Source: Bradyrhizobium sp. LTSP849 (GTDB lineage Bacteria > Pseudomonadota > Alphaproteobacteria > Rhizobiales > Xanthobacteraceae). Taken from it: a DNA stretch of 64,000 bases. The position numbers and the translations under genes are program-made. Below, piece after piece: positions 15,410 through 23,880 of this stretch. The notes under the pieces were generated by a model, which worked only from the letters and a program-made list of their open reading frames with translations, did not search any database and was not told the DNA's origin. Each line of letters begins with the position of its first letter. Position 1 is the stretch's first letter. The stretch lies in NCBI RefSeq assembly GCF_000938255.1, contig NZ_JYMR01000038.1, positions 1 through 64,000 of the forward strand, given 5' to 3'.

Positions 15410-16144
15410 ATGCAATTGCGCTTTGTCGGCTGCGGCGACGCCTTCGGCTCGGGCGGCAGGTTCAATACCTGCTTCCACGTGTCGGGGCGCGACGCCAATT
15501 TCCTGATCGATTGCGGCGCCTCTTCGCTCCCGGCACTGAAGCGGCTCGAGATCGAGCGCGACGCCATCGACCTGATCCTGATCACGCATTTCCATGGCGA
15601 CCATTTTGCCGGGCTGCCCTTCTTCCTGATCGAGGCGCAGTTTGCGCGGCGGACGCGGCCGCTCACGATCGCCGGCCCGCAAGGCATCGAGGCTCGGCTG
15701 CGTGAGGTGATGGAGGCGCTGTTCGAGCACTCCACCAAGCGGAAGCGCGGTTTTGACCTCTCCGTCGTCGAGCTCGCACCGGAGCAAAGCCAGAGCTTCG
15801 GCGCGGTGACGGTGACGCCCTACCCGGTCGTGCACGGCGAATCCGGTGGTCCCTTTCTCGGCTATCGCGTCGAGGCCGAAGGCCGCATCCTCGCCTACAG
15901 CGCCGATACCGAATGGACGGAGACGCTCATTCCGCTGGCGCATGGCGCCGACCTTTTCATTGCAGAAGCCTACATGTACGAGAAGGTGGTCAAGAACCAT
16001 CTCAGCCTGAAGACCTTGGAACAGCATTTGCCCGAGATCGGCGCCAAGCGCCTCGTCCTCACCCATATGAGCGACGATGTGCTGTCGCGCCTCGACGATA
16101 TCCCGCACCTCGCCGCCGAAGACGGCATGGTGCTGGTGTTCTGA
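15410..16144 (+). CDS. MBL-fold hydrolase (RNase Z-like group)
   Basis: A 244-residue metallo-beta-lactamase-fold protein. It has the N-terminal LRFVGCGDAFGSGGRFNT, then LIDCGAS, and the metal motif THFHGDHFAGLP at about residues 59-70. Further ligands follow in VVHGESGGP, YSADTEW and LTHMSDD. The layout resembles tRNase Z/phosphonate PhnP-like hydrolases, but the long exosite arm of tRNase Z is absent. The next gene starts two bases after its stop, so they are co-transcribed. The substrate is unknown. Confidence 0.85.
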   Translation: MQLRFVGCGDAFGSGGRFNTCFHVSGRDANFLIDCGASSLPALKRLEIERDAIDLILITHFHGDHFAGLPFFLIEAQFARRTRPLTIAGPQGIEARLREVMEALFEHSTKRKRGFDLSVVELAPEQSQSFGAVTVTPYPVVHGESGGPFLGYRVEAEGRILAYSADTEWTETLIPLAHGADLFIAEAYMYEKVVKNHLSLKTLEQHLPEIGAKRLVLTHMSDDVLSRLDDIPHLAAEDGMVLVF

Positions 16145-16145
16145 C

Positions 16146-17471
16146 ATGCACGCGCCCGTTCATCCCAAGATCGGCTCCCGCCAGGTGTTCGCCATCGCCG
16201 GTCCCGCGATGATCGCGAACCTGACCACGCCACTGATCGGCGTGGTCTCGACCACCGCGATCGGACGGCTCGACGATGCCGCACTGCTCGGCGGCGTCGC
16301 GATGGCCTCGGTGATCTTCGACTGCCTGTTCTGGCTGTTCGGTTTCCTGCGCATGAGCACGCTCGCCTTCACCGCGCAGGCGCTCGGCGCCGGCGAGGCG
16401 CGCGAGCTGACCGCGATCCTGGTGCGCGGCTTCATCGTCGCGGGCCTGATCGGCGCCGCGCTGATCGCACTGCAATTGCCGCTGACCGCCGTGCTGTTCG
16501 ACCTGATGGGCGGCAGCGCGGGCGTCACGCGCGCCGCCAAAACCTATTTCATGATCCGGATCTGGTCGTCGCCGCTGGTCTTGGCCAATTATGTCATCCT
16601 CGGCTGGCTGGTCGGCCAGGCCCGCGCCAATCCGGCGCTGCTGCTTCAGATCGTCATCAACCTCATCAACACGGCGGCGACCCTGGTGCTCGTGCTGGTC
16701 TACGACACCGGCATTGCCGGTGCGGCGATCGCTGCGCTGCTGTCGGAGACGATCGGCTTCGTGCTCGGCGTGATCGTCTGCCGGCGCTATGCCGAGGGCG
16801 GCTTCGCAGTCCCGCGTGCGACGTTGTTCGACCGCGAGAAGCTGATGCGGATGCTGGCGGTGAACTCCGACATCATGATCCGCACCGCAGCGTTGATCGC
16901 CGTATTTCTGTTCTTCACCGCCAAGGGCGCGCGCGCCGGCGACGTCACGCTGGCCGCGAACTCCGTGCTCAACAATTTCCTGCTGGTCAGCGCGTTCTTC
17001 CTCGATGGCCTTGCCAATGCGGCGCAGCAGCTCTGCGGCCGCACCTTTGGCGCGCGCGACGCCAAAGGTTTTGCCGATTCGATGCGGCTAGTGTTGCTGT
17101 GGGGGCTGGGCTTCGCGCTGGTCGTCTCGGTGCTGTTCGCCCTGTTCGGCCCCGCACTGATCAATGTCATGACCGCAAGCGAAGACGTCCGCGGGGCCGC
17201 GCGCGACTTCCTGGTGTTCATCGTGCTCGCGCCTGTGCCCGGCGTGTTCGCCTTCGGCTTCGACGGCATCTATGTCGGCGCGACCTGGGCGCGCGAGATG
17301 CGCAATTTGATGCTGGCTTCGCTCGCGATCTTCCTGGGGGTGTGGTGGGCACTGCAATCGTTCGGCAATGCCGGACTGTGGTGGGCGTTGATCGCGTTCT
17401 ATGTCGCGCGCGGCGGCTTGCAGGGCGCGCGCTATCCGGCGCTGTTTCGGGCGACGTTTCCGAAAATCTAA
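16146..17471 (+). CDS. MATE-family efflux transporter (DinF-like)
   Basis: A 441-residue inner-membrane antiporter with about twelve hydrophobic helices in two MatE halves. The first half starts IAGPAMIANLTTPLIGVVST and the second repeats the pattern after residue 230. It would expel cationic drugs or metabolites in exchange for protons or sodium. Its ATG is one base after the stop of the MBL hydrolase. A second, unrelated MATE gene lies at 44670-46115. Confidence 0.88.
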   Translation: MHAPVHPKIGSRQVFAIAGPAMIANLTTPLIGVVSTTAIGRLDDAALLGGVAMASVIFDCLFWLFGFLRMSTLAFTAQALGAGEARELTAILVRGFIVAGLIGAALIALQLPLTAVLFDLMGGSAGVTRAAKTYFMIRIWSSPLVLANYVILGWLVGQARANPALLLQIVINLINTAATLVLVLVYDTGIAGAAIAALLSETIGFVLGVIVCRRYAEGGFAVPRATLFDREKLMRMLAVNSDIMIRTAALIAVFLFFTAKGARAGDVTLAANSVLNNFLLVSAFFLDGLANAAQQLCGRTFGARDAKGFADSMRLVLLWGLGFALVVSVLFALFGPALINVMTASEDVRGAARDFLVFIVLAPVPGVFAFGFDGIYVGATWAREMRNLMLASLAIFLGVWWALQSFGNAGLWWALIAFYVARGGLQGARYPALFRATFPKI

Positions 17472-17498
17472 CGATCGTGTCCCGGACGCGCTGCAGCC

Positions 17499-17583
17499 GT
17501 AGCCCGGATGCAGCGCAGCGTAATCCGGGGCCTTTGAGCTCGCAGCCAGATTCCCGGATTGCGCTGCGCTCCATCCGGGCTAC
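17499..17583. repeat. Palindromic repeat, family V
   Basis: GTAGCCCGGATGCAGCGCAG at 17499 and CTGCGCTCCATCCGGGCTAC ending at 17583 form a nearly perfect 20-base inverted pair. It separates the convergent MATE and pyrD genes, so it may end transcription of both. Confidence 0.85.
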
Positions 17584-17594
17584 GCGACGGTGCC

Positions 17595-18692
17595 TTACAT
17601 CCCCGGCCAGTCTTCCGCCGTCAGTGTCGCCGCATCCGCGCCGACGATCTCCGACAGCGAATCCCGGCCCGTGCGCAGCAGCGTCGAGGTGAGGTCGCGC
17701 TTGATCTCCTCGACCAAGCCGAGGCCCTTGTAGACCAGCGACGAATAGAGCTGGATCAGGCTGGCACCAGCGCGGATTTTTGTCAGCGCTGCACCACCGG
17801 AGTCCACACCACCAACGCCGATCAGCGGGAATGCGCCCTCGACGCGCACATAGGTCTCCGCGACCATCCGCGTCGACAGGCGGAGCAACGGCCGCCCGGA
17901 CAGGCCGCCCTGCTCCTTGGCGCGCATTTCCTCGCGCAGCGTGTTCGGCCGCGCGATCGTCGTGTTCGACACGATCATGCCGTCGACCCGGCGCGAGCGC
18001 GCGACCTGCACGACGTCGTCAAGCTGAGCCAGGCTGAGGTCCGGTGCGATCTTCAGCAGCACCGGCGTGTCGCCGGCCTTCTGGCGCACCCGCTCGCGCG
18101 CGTCGATCACCTTTGCCAGGAGATCGTCGAGCAGCGCGCCTTCCTGCAAGTTACGCAGGCCCGGCGTGTTCGGCGAGGAGACGTTGACGGTGAAATAGCT
18201 CGCGACCGGCGCAAAGGTCTCGATCAGCTTGACGTAATCGGCGACGCGATCCGGCGAATCCTTGTTGGCGCCGACATTGACGCCGACGAGGCCGCCGTGC
18301 TGCGCGCGCGCGGCAAGCCGGCGCAACGCGACATCCGCGCCGTCATTGTTGAAGCCCATGCGGTTGATGACGGCCTCGTCGCGCTCGAGCCGGAACAGCC
18401 GCGGCCGCGGATTGCCGCTCTGAGGTTTTGGCGTCACCGAGCCGATCTCGACGAAGCCGAAGCCGAGCCGCAGCAGCGCGTCGGGCACCTCGGCGCTCTT
18501 GTCGAAGCCCGCGGCCATGCCGATCGGATTGGGAAAATTGAGCCCGAACGCGCGCACCGCGAGCTTGGGATCGTCGGGTCGCGGCTTGCCCGGCGGCAGG
18601 AAACGCAGGCCCTGGATCGCGAGGCGATGCGCATCCTCCGGATCGAGCCAGCGCAGCACCGGCAGCGAAAAGGCGTCAAAGGCGCGGATCAC
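17595..18692 (-). CDS. pyrD: Dihydroorotate dehydrogenase (quinone), class 2
   Basis: A 365-residue membrane-associated flavoenzyme oxidising dihydroorotate to orotate with quinone, the fourth step of pyrimidine synthesis. Class 2 features are the N-terminal amphipathic segment (DAHRLAIQGLRFLPP), NVSSPNTPGLRNLQ with the catalytic serine, and the FMN phosphate-binding IGVGGVDSG. Length is normal. Its start overlaps the stop of the DUF952 gene by four bases, indicating coupling. Confidence 0.96.
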   Translation of the reverse strand: MIRAFDAFSLPVLRWLDPEDAHRLAIQGLRFLPPGKPRPDDPKLAVRAFGLNFPNPIGMAAGFDKSAEVPDALLRLGFGFVEIGSVTPKPQSGNPRPRLFRLERDEAVINRMGFNNDGADVALRRLAARAQHGGLVGVNVGANKDSPDRVADYVKLIETFAPVASYFTVNVSSPNTPGLRNLQEGALLDDLLAKVIDARERVRQKAGDTPVLLKIAPDLSLAQLDDVVQVARSRRVDGMIVSNTTIARPNTLREEMRAKEQGGLSGRPLLRLSTRMVAETYVRVEGAFPLIGVGGVDSGGAALTKIRAGASLIQLYSSLVYKGLGLVEEIKRDLTSTLLRTGRDSLSEIVGADAATLTAEDWPGM

Positions 18693-19033
18693 GGCACAAG
18701 CTCCGGAATGTCGTGACCGCCATCGGAGCGCATGTTGAGGTTCGTCACCGAAATCACCGCGCCGAGATCGAGCTCGCCATAGAGATGCGGGAACAGCTCC
18801 TCATTGCGCGAGCGCTCCCAGCGCAGGCCGGCTCCAAGCGCCTCGTCGTCGACCTCGACCAGGAATAGCGCGCGCTGCCCGAAAAAATGCTTTCGCAGGG
18901 TCTCGGGAACCTGGGGCGCAGTCGAGAAATGGATGAAACCGTCGCGCGCATCGTCGGCGCTGCCCCGGTAGACACCCTGCCGTTCCGCTTCGCGCCAGGC
19001 CGAGGCCGGACAGATTTTGTAGATCTTGACCAC
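18689..19033 (-). CDS. DUF952 family protein
   Basis: A 114-residue cytoplasmic protein of the DUF952 family. It has the start KIYKICPASAWREAERQGVY, then DGFIHFST (the family core) and HLYGELDLGAV near the end. The start is a GTG at 19033 with only a weak ribosome site. It is coupled to pyrD by a four-base overlap. Biochemical function is unknown; the fold is predicted to resemble small ADP-ribosyl-binding enzymes. Confidence 0.85.
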   Translation of the reverse strand: MVKIYKICPASAWREAERQGVYRGSADDARDGFIHFSTAPQVPETLRKHFFGQRALFLVEVDDEALGAGLRWERSRNEELFPHLYGELDLGAVISVTNLNMRSDGGHDIPELVP

Positions 19034-19131
19034 CGCTTGCGGAGCCCTTTGAGTCTCTTGGGGTTTTTCGTCTCTCGCGGGTCTTAAAACCCGGCGCGAC
19101 CGTAAAGGCGGCCCCTTCCGAACTCAAGCGT

Positions 19132-19230
19132 TAGAGCCTATTCCGTTCCGATGAAATCGGAACGGGGCTCTAAATTCCCGTTTTGACGCGTTTTCTTGAC
19201 GCGAACCGGCATCCACTTCGCTTGAAAACG
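19132..19230. repeat. Palindromic element, family VI (TAGAGC...GCTCTA)
   Basis: TAGAGCCTATTCCGTTCCGA opens the element and CGGAACGGGGCTCTA closes a hairpin by 19172. The remainder (TTTTGACGCGTTTTCTTGAC, then ACCGGCATCCACTTCGCTTG) matches the reverse complement of 44574-44673. Such elements are widespread in Hyphomicrobiales intergenic DNA. It occupies the gap between divergent DUF952 and repressor genes; nothing else is clear there. Confidence 0.85.
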
Positions 19231-19316
19231 CCCGCACCTATCGCCCCTTGCACGGAAAACGGAAAACCGGTTGATTTGAGGATAGTTTTCCTGAGTTGCG
19301 ACGGGCTGGACCTTCC

Positions 19317-19970
19317 ATGGTCAGGCAGGCCAAAGCGCAGAGGATGCTCTCTCACGACCAGATCTGGGTCGCGCTGGATCGGCTGGCGGAGCGTGCCGGC
19401 CTGTCGCCGTCCGGGCTCGCCAAGCGCGCCGGGCTCGATCCCACCACCTTCAACAAGTCCAAGCGGGTTACCTCCGACGGCCGCGAGCGCTGGCCCTCGA
19501 CGGAATCGATCGCGAAGGCGCTGGCGGCGGCCGATTCGTCCATGGAGACCTTTGTGAGGCTGATCGGCGACGGCGCAGGCGATGGCCGCTCGGTGCCGCT
19601 GCTAGGCTTCGCGCTGGCCGGCGCCAGCGGCGCGTTCGACGAGTCCGGCTTTCCGTCCGGCAAGGGCTGGACTGAAGTCGCGCTTCCCACCGCCGAGGAC
19701 AGCCACACCTTTGCGCTGGCGATCTCCGGCGATGCGCTTCAGCCGGCCTATCGCGACGGCGACGTCATCCTGGTGTCGCCGGGCACACCGATCCGCAAGG
19801 GCGATCGCGTGGTGGTGAAGACCAGAGCTGGCGAGGTGACGGTCGCGACGCTGAAGCGCCGCACCGCGAAGGCGTTGGAGTTGCAGCCGCTGGGTGCGAC
19901 GCAGGCCGAGCGGACGATGGCGGTGAGTGAGGTGGCGTGGGTGGCGCGGATTGTTTGGGCGAGCCAGTGA
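19317..19970 (+). CDS. HTH repressor with inactive S24 (LexA-like) domain
   Basis: A 217-residue regulator. Residues about 18-70 hold a helix-turn-helix (GLSPSGLAKRAGLDPTTFNK), and residues 100-217 an S24/LexA-type domain. The site that is GDSM in cleavable repressors reads GDALQPAYRDGD. The catalytic lysine position in the strand EVTVATLKRR is alanine. Both changes suggest it cannot self-cleave. The start could also be the ATG at 19344. It probably represses genes constitutively or responds to a ligand rather than to DNA damage. Targets are unknown. Confidence 0.82.
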   Translation: MVRQAKAQRMLSHDQIWVALDRLAERAGLSPSGLAKRAGLDPTTFNKSKRVTSDGRERWPSTESIAKALAAADSSMETFVRLIGDGAGDGRSVPLLGFALAGASGAFDESGFPSGKGWTEVALPTAEDSHTFALAISGDALQPAYRDGDVILVSPGTPIRKGDRVVVKTRAGEVTVATLKRRTAKALELQPLGATQAERTMAVSEVAWVARIVWASQ

Positions 19971-19980
19971 GCTTGCTCCG

Positions 19981-20085
19981 CTGTCATTCCCCGCGAAAGC
20001 GGGGAATCCAGTACGCCGCGGCGTCTCGATTCAATCTCAGCCGCCTCTGGAATACTGGATCGTCCGCCTTCGCGGACGATGACAG
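19981..20085. repeat. Palindromic repeat, family III
   Basis: CTGTCATTCCCCGCGAAAGC and GCCTTCGCGGACGATGACAG are the outer arms, with inner ATCCAGTA and TACTGGAT. It lies between convergent repressor and lysK genes. The left arm is almost identical to those at 47512 (reverse) and 53841. Confidence 0.85.
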
Positions 20086-20096
20086 TGAGGATGCGG

Positions 20097-21740
20097 CTAC
20101 GCACTCCTTGCCAGTGCGCCGTCGATCATGTTCACCGCGTTCTGCACGCCATACACCGCAACAAACGAGCCGAAGCGCGGGCCTTTCTCCTGACCGAGCA
20201 GCACCTGGTAGAGCATGTTGAACCAGTCCAGCGTCACGCCGGGCCGGCCATCCTTGCCCTTCTTGACCTGGTCGAGGAACGGCTCGCGGCGGCCGATCTC
20301 GTAGACGACATTTTGGATGTCTTCGGCCGAGGATTCCTGCGGCAGCTGCGACAGCGCGTCGCGCAGATCCTGCAACGCGGCGCGCTCAACATCGGTCGGT
20401 TGGCGGAACTGCTTCGTCGGCGCCACGAAGTCGCGATAATAGTTGATGGCATAGCCGACCATCGCATCGAGTTTCGGATGCGTCTGCGGCGACACGCCGG
20501 AACGGTAGCGGCCGATGAATCCCCACAGCGTCTCGGCATTCTCCGCATTCGACGACGACACCAGCGTCAAGAGCAGCTGGAACGTCACAGGCATGTCGGC
20601 CTTCGGCGGATGGCCGCTATGGATGTGCCAGACGGGATTGCCGAGCTGCTGCTTGCCATCCTGCTTGGCAAAGCCGTCGCTGAACTGCTGATAGTCGTCG
20701 ACGTTGCGCGGGATGACGTCGAAATACAGCCGCTTCGCCGCCTTCGGCTCGCGGTACATGAACAGCGACAGCGATTCCGGCGAGGCGTAGCGCAGCCATT
20801 CGTCGATGGTGAGGCCGTTGCCCTTCGACTTCGAGATCTTCTGGCCCTTCTCGTCGAGGAAGAGCTCGTAGTTGAAGCCTTCGGGCGGCGTGGCGCCGAG
20901 CGCCCTCGCGATCGCACCGGACAGCTTCACCGAATCGATCAGGTCCTTGCCGGCCATCTCGTAGTCGACGCCGAGCGCGACCCAGCGCATCGCCCAGTCG
21001 GCCTTCCACTGGCATTTTACATTTCCGCCTGTGACGGGCGTTTCGACTTCCTCGCCGCTGTCGGGATCGACATAGGTGATCGTGCCCGCGTTCACGTCGC
21101 GGCGGATCATCGGCACCTGGAGCACGACACCCGTGGTCTTGCTGATCGGCAGGAACGGCGAATAGGTCGCGCGGCGATCGGGACCGAGCGTCGGCAGAAT
21201 GATCGCCATGACCTGATCGTAGGCCGCGAGCATTTTCAGCAGCGTCGCGTCAAAGCGGCCTGACTTGTAATAGTCGGTCGAGCTCGCGAACTCGTAGTCG
21301 AAGCCGAAATGATCCAGAAACGCGCGCAGGCGCGCGTTATTGGCGGCGCCGAACGAGGGATATTCGTTCGAGAACGGGTCAGGCACGGCGGTGAGCGGAC
21401 GCCCGAGATATTGCGCCAGCATATCCTTGTTCGGCACGTTGTCCGGCACCTTGCGGAAGCCGTCCATGTCGTCGGAGAAGGCGAGCAGTCGCGTCTTGAT
21501 CCTGTCCTCGGTGAGCACGCGGAAGGCATGGCGCACCATCGAGGTGCGCGAGACCTCGCCGAAGGTGCCGATATGCGGCAGGCCGGACGGGCCATAGCCG
21601 GTCTCGAACAGCACCTCGTCCTTCGGGCTCTTCTTCAGCCGCGCGACAATGGCCTTCGCCTGCTCGAACGGCCAGGCGTTGGATTGTTCGGCGAGCGCAC
21701 GAAGATCGCTCGGGCTCATGCTGGGATCGATAGCAGACAT
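20097..21740 (-). CDS. lysK: Lysyl-tRNA synthetase, class I
   Basis: A 547-residue class I aminoacyl-tRNA synthetase charging tRNA-Lys. The HIGH signature appears as PSGLPHIGTFGE (about residue 50) and the KMSKS signature as KISKSKGNG. Class I LysRS is typical of archaea, spirochaetes and alphaproteobacteria and unrelated to the class II LysS of most bacteria. The ATG at 21740 follows GGAGG by ten bases and removes 21 upstream residues without homology. It is the only synthetase in the window. Confidence 0.96.
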   Translation of the reverse strand: MSAIDPSMSPSDLRALAEQSNAWPFEQAKAIVARLKKSPKDEVLFETGYGPSGLPHIGTFGEVSRTSMVRHAFRVLTEDRIKTRLLAFSDDMDGFRKVPDNVPNKDMLAQYLGRPLTAVPDPFSNEYPSFGAANNARLRAFLDHFGFDYEFASSTDYYKSGRFDATLLKMLAAYDQVMAIILPTLGPDRRATYSPFLPISKTTGVVLQVPMIRRDVNAGTITYVDPDSGEEVETPVTGGNVKCQWKADWAMRWVALGVDYEMAGKDLIDSVKLSGAIARALGATPPEGFNYELFLDEKGQKISKSKGNGLTIDEWLRYASPESLSLFMYREPKAAKRLYFDVIPRNVDDYQQFSDGFAKQDGKQQLGNPVWHIHSGHPPKADMPVTFQLLLTLVSSSNAENAETLWGFIGRYRSGVSPQTHPKLDAMVGYAINYYRDFVAPTKQFRQPTDVERAALQDLRDALSQLPQESSAEDIQNVVYEIGRREPFLDQVKKGKDGRPGVTLDWFNMLYQVLLGQEKGPRFGSFVAVYGVQNAVNMIDGALARSA

Positions 21741-21816
21741 CAAGGGGCCTCCGGGCCGCGGAAAATAGCGATTTCCGGGCAGAATGCAAAAGGTGCTGGG
21801 CAACTATTGCGGAATC

Positions 21817-21894
21817 GTAGGGTGGGCAAAGCGAAGCGTGCCCACCACTTCAAAGATGGTGGGCACGGCGCTGACGCGCCTTTGCCCACCCTAC
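21817..21894. repeat. Palindromic repeat, family II
   Basis: GTAGGGTGGGCAAAGCGAAG and GCGCCTTTGCCCACCCTAC are outer inverted arms, with inner GTGCCCACC and GGTGGGCAC. It lies between lysK and the solute-binding protein gene. Confidence 0.9.
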
Positions 21895-21932
21895 GGCAGC
21901 TCGCTCCCCGACGACGGGGAGAGGCGAAGAAG

Positions 21933-22892
21933 CTAAAACGGGCTCACCGAAAAATAGCGCAGCCACAGATCGGTGTAGCGGCCTTTTTCCCAGACGCGGA
22001 ACATTGCCCAGTTCAGGGCCTGGCGCAGCACGTCGTTGCCCTTGCGGACAGCGATGCCGATACCCTCGCCGAAGAAGCGGCTCTCGACGAAGGGGCCGCC
22101 GGAGAAGGCGCAGCAATCGCCGGAATCCGTGCCGTTGATCCAGAACGCGAGCGAGATGGCGTCGCCGAAGATGAAGTCGACCTCGCCCTTGCGTAGAGCG
22201 GCGCGCATGGCATCGTCATTGGGATAGCCGTGCAGCTCGGCGTCGGTGAACATTGCCTTGAGATACGCCTCGTGTGCGGAGCCCGCGATGACGCCGACCT
22301 TCTTGCCCTCGAGCAATTCGGGACGGATCTCCGGCATCACCGCGTCCTTGCGCGAGGCGAAGCGCGCCGGCACGCGATAGTAGGGATCGGTGAAGTCGAC
22401 ACGCGCGCGGAGCTGCGGGCTCACCGCCATCGAGGCGATGATGGCGTCGCCCCGGTTCGAGGCAAGCGCGTCGACCAGCGTCTCGAAGCGGCGCATCTGC
22501 ACGGTGCAGGTGACCTTGATCTCCTCGCAGAGCGCGCGGGCGAAATCGACGTTGAAGCCGGCCGGATTGCCGTCGGCGCCGGTATAGTTGAACGGCGGAT
22601 AGTCGGTCTCGGTCAGGAAGCGGATCACGGTCAGGCGCGACAGGTCCGGCCGCTCCGGACGCCGCCGCGGGTCCCAGAAGCCGGGCACCGCCTGCGGGGC
22701 GGCTTGAGGGGCCACCTGAGGCGTGGCTTGCGGCGCCGCCGGAGGCTGCTTGGCCGGGATCTGCGCTTTCGCGCACGGCACGACCGCCAGCAGGCAAGCA
22801 CTGACGACCAGCCCCGTCAGGAGGCCACAAGCGGATTTGGACGATTTTGCCTGTCGCGACGGGGCCATCGGCGGGAAATGAACGAATTTCAT
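21933..22892 (-). CDS. Periplasmic solute-binding protein (amino-acid type)
   Basis: A 319-residue exported protein. The signal peptide (residues about 20-44, LVVSACLLAVVPCAKAQ) is followed by a Pro/Ala/Gln linker built from APQ(A/V) repeats at 52-70. A type 2 periplasmic binding domain then shows TETDYPPFNYTGADGNPAGF, MAVSPQLRARVDFTDPYYRV and the C-terminal GIGIAVRKGN. Such domains bind polar amino acids or opines. No permease genes are adjacent, so it may be an orphan sensor or receptor. The repeat linker is unusual and suggests tethering at a distance. Confidence 0.85.
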   Translation of the reverse strand: MKFVHFPPMAPSRQAKSSKSACGLLTGLVVSACLLAVVPCAKAQIPAKQPPAAPQATPQVAPQAAPQAVPGFWDPRRRPERPDLSRLTVIRFLTETDYPPFNYTGADGNPAGFNVDFARALCEEIKVTCTVQMRRFETLVDALASNRGDAIIASMAVSPQLRARVDFTDPYYRVPARFASRKDAVMPEIRPELLEGKKVGVIAGSAHEAYLKAMFTDAELHGYPNDDAMRAALRKGEVDFIFGDAISLAFWINGTDSGDCCAFSGGPFVESRFFGEGIGIAVRKGNDVLRQALNWAMFRVWEKGRYTDLWLRYFSVSPF

Positions 22893-22960
22893 TGGGATCG
22901 GAGGGCCTTATAGACCATCCGGCCGGGAACGCGAGCGCCGATTGCGGTTAACCAGGGAGT

Positions 22961-23551
22961 TCAGAGATACCGCTTCAGCTCGGTCGCGGCCTCTTCCGGG
23001 CTCCGCTTCAGGTTGAACGGCGAGACGAAGCGGGCGTCGCGGTCCATCAAATAGATCAGCGCGGTGTGGTCCATGGTGTAGTCGCCGTCCTTCATCGGGA
23101 CCTTCTTGGCATAGACCCGATAGGAGGTGATCACCTTGGCGGTCTCGGCGGGATCGCCGCTGAGGCCTTCGAGATGCGGGTCGAAGCTCGACAAATAGTC
23201 CTTCATTGTTGCCGGCGTATCGCGCTCGGGATCGACCGAGATGAAGACGGCGTTGACCTTGTCGGCATCCTTGCCCATCGCGCGCAACACTTCCGAGATC
23301 TCGAACAGCGAGGTCGGGCAGACGTCGGGGCAGTGGGTGTAGCCAAAGAAGATCAGCGTCGGCTTGCCCTTGAGGTCCTTGTCGGTGACGGCCTTGCCGT
23401 TCTGGTCGGTGAGCTGGAACGGGCCGCCGATCGCGGCGGGCTGCGCCACTTTGCTGACCCCGCCCATGGCCCAGAACAGCACAAGCAGACCGACGACGAG
23501 GCTTGCGGCGAAGGCGGTCGCGATCACCAGCGGACGGGCGGTGGAGTTCAT
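22961..23551 (-). CDS. SCO-family copper chaperone
   Basis: A 196-residue inner-membrane-anchored thioredoxin-fold protein of the SCO1/SenC type that delivers copper to cytochrome oxidase CuA. An N-terminal membrane segment (residues 8-30) precedes the copper site CPDVCP (CxxxC, about residue 74) and the distal histidine in YTMDHTALIYL. Length and spacing are normal. The upstream small membrane gene probably belongs to the same operon. Confidence 0.93.
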   Translation of the reverse strand: MNSTARPLVIATAFAASLVVGLLVLFWAMGGVSKVAQPAAIGGPFQLTDQNGKAVTDKDLKGKPTLIFFGYTHCPDVCPTSLFEISEVLRAMGKDADKVNAVFISVDPERDTPATMKDYLSSFDPHLEGLSGDPAETAKVITSYRVYAKKVPMKDGDYTMDHTALIYLMDRDARFVSPFNLKRSPEEAATELKRYL

Positions 23552-23575
23552 GAGCGGAAAATTTCCTGTCGCGGG

Positions 23576-23770
23576 TCAGAAGCAGGCGGCAAAGCCGGTC
23601 CTGATCATTTCGAAGAACACCTGGCTGCCGTAGTGGAACCAGAGCGCGAGCGCGCCGATCACGGCGAGCACGCCGACGCCTGCGCCGGCCAACAGCAGCA
23701 CGGACGGCATCCGGCCGGCAGTGGGCGAATTGTCCTGTATCGGATGGGCGGGGTGCAGTGGTTGAACCAT
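23576..23770 (-). CDS. Small single-span membrane protein
   Basis: A 64-residue protein with one membrane segment (residues about 24-44, VLLLAGAGVGVLAVIGALAL) and a short C-terminal tail. It ends 24 bases before the SCO gene on the same strand, so it is probably the first gene of a two-gene operon and may assist copper delivery or oxidase assembly. I do not recognise the family; the SCO link is positional. Confidence 0.6.
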   Translation of the reverse strand: MVQPLHPAHPIQDNSPTAGRMPSVLLLAGAGVGVLAVIGALALWFHYGSQVFFEMIRTGFAACF

Positions 23771-23880
23771 GACAATGATCGGAGCGAAGGCCCCGGTTCC
23801 CTGCCTTTCAGATAGGCTTTGGGCCGCCTGCGGGCAAGGCGCCGCTGGCGGGCCAAAGGGATCCCGTCATGCTGAGGATG

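Noticed and set aside
17559..18716. 385-residue plus-strand frame over pyrD
   Set aside because: Complement of pyrD with strong His/Arg/Gln bias and no recognisable motif.
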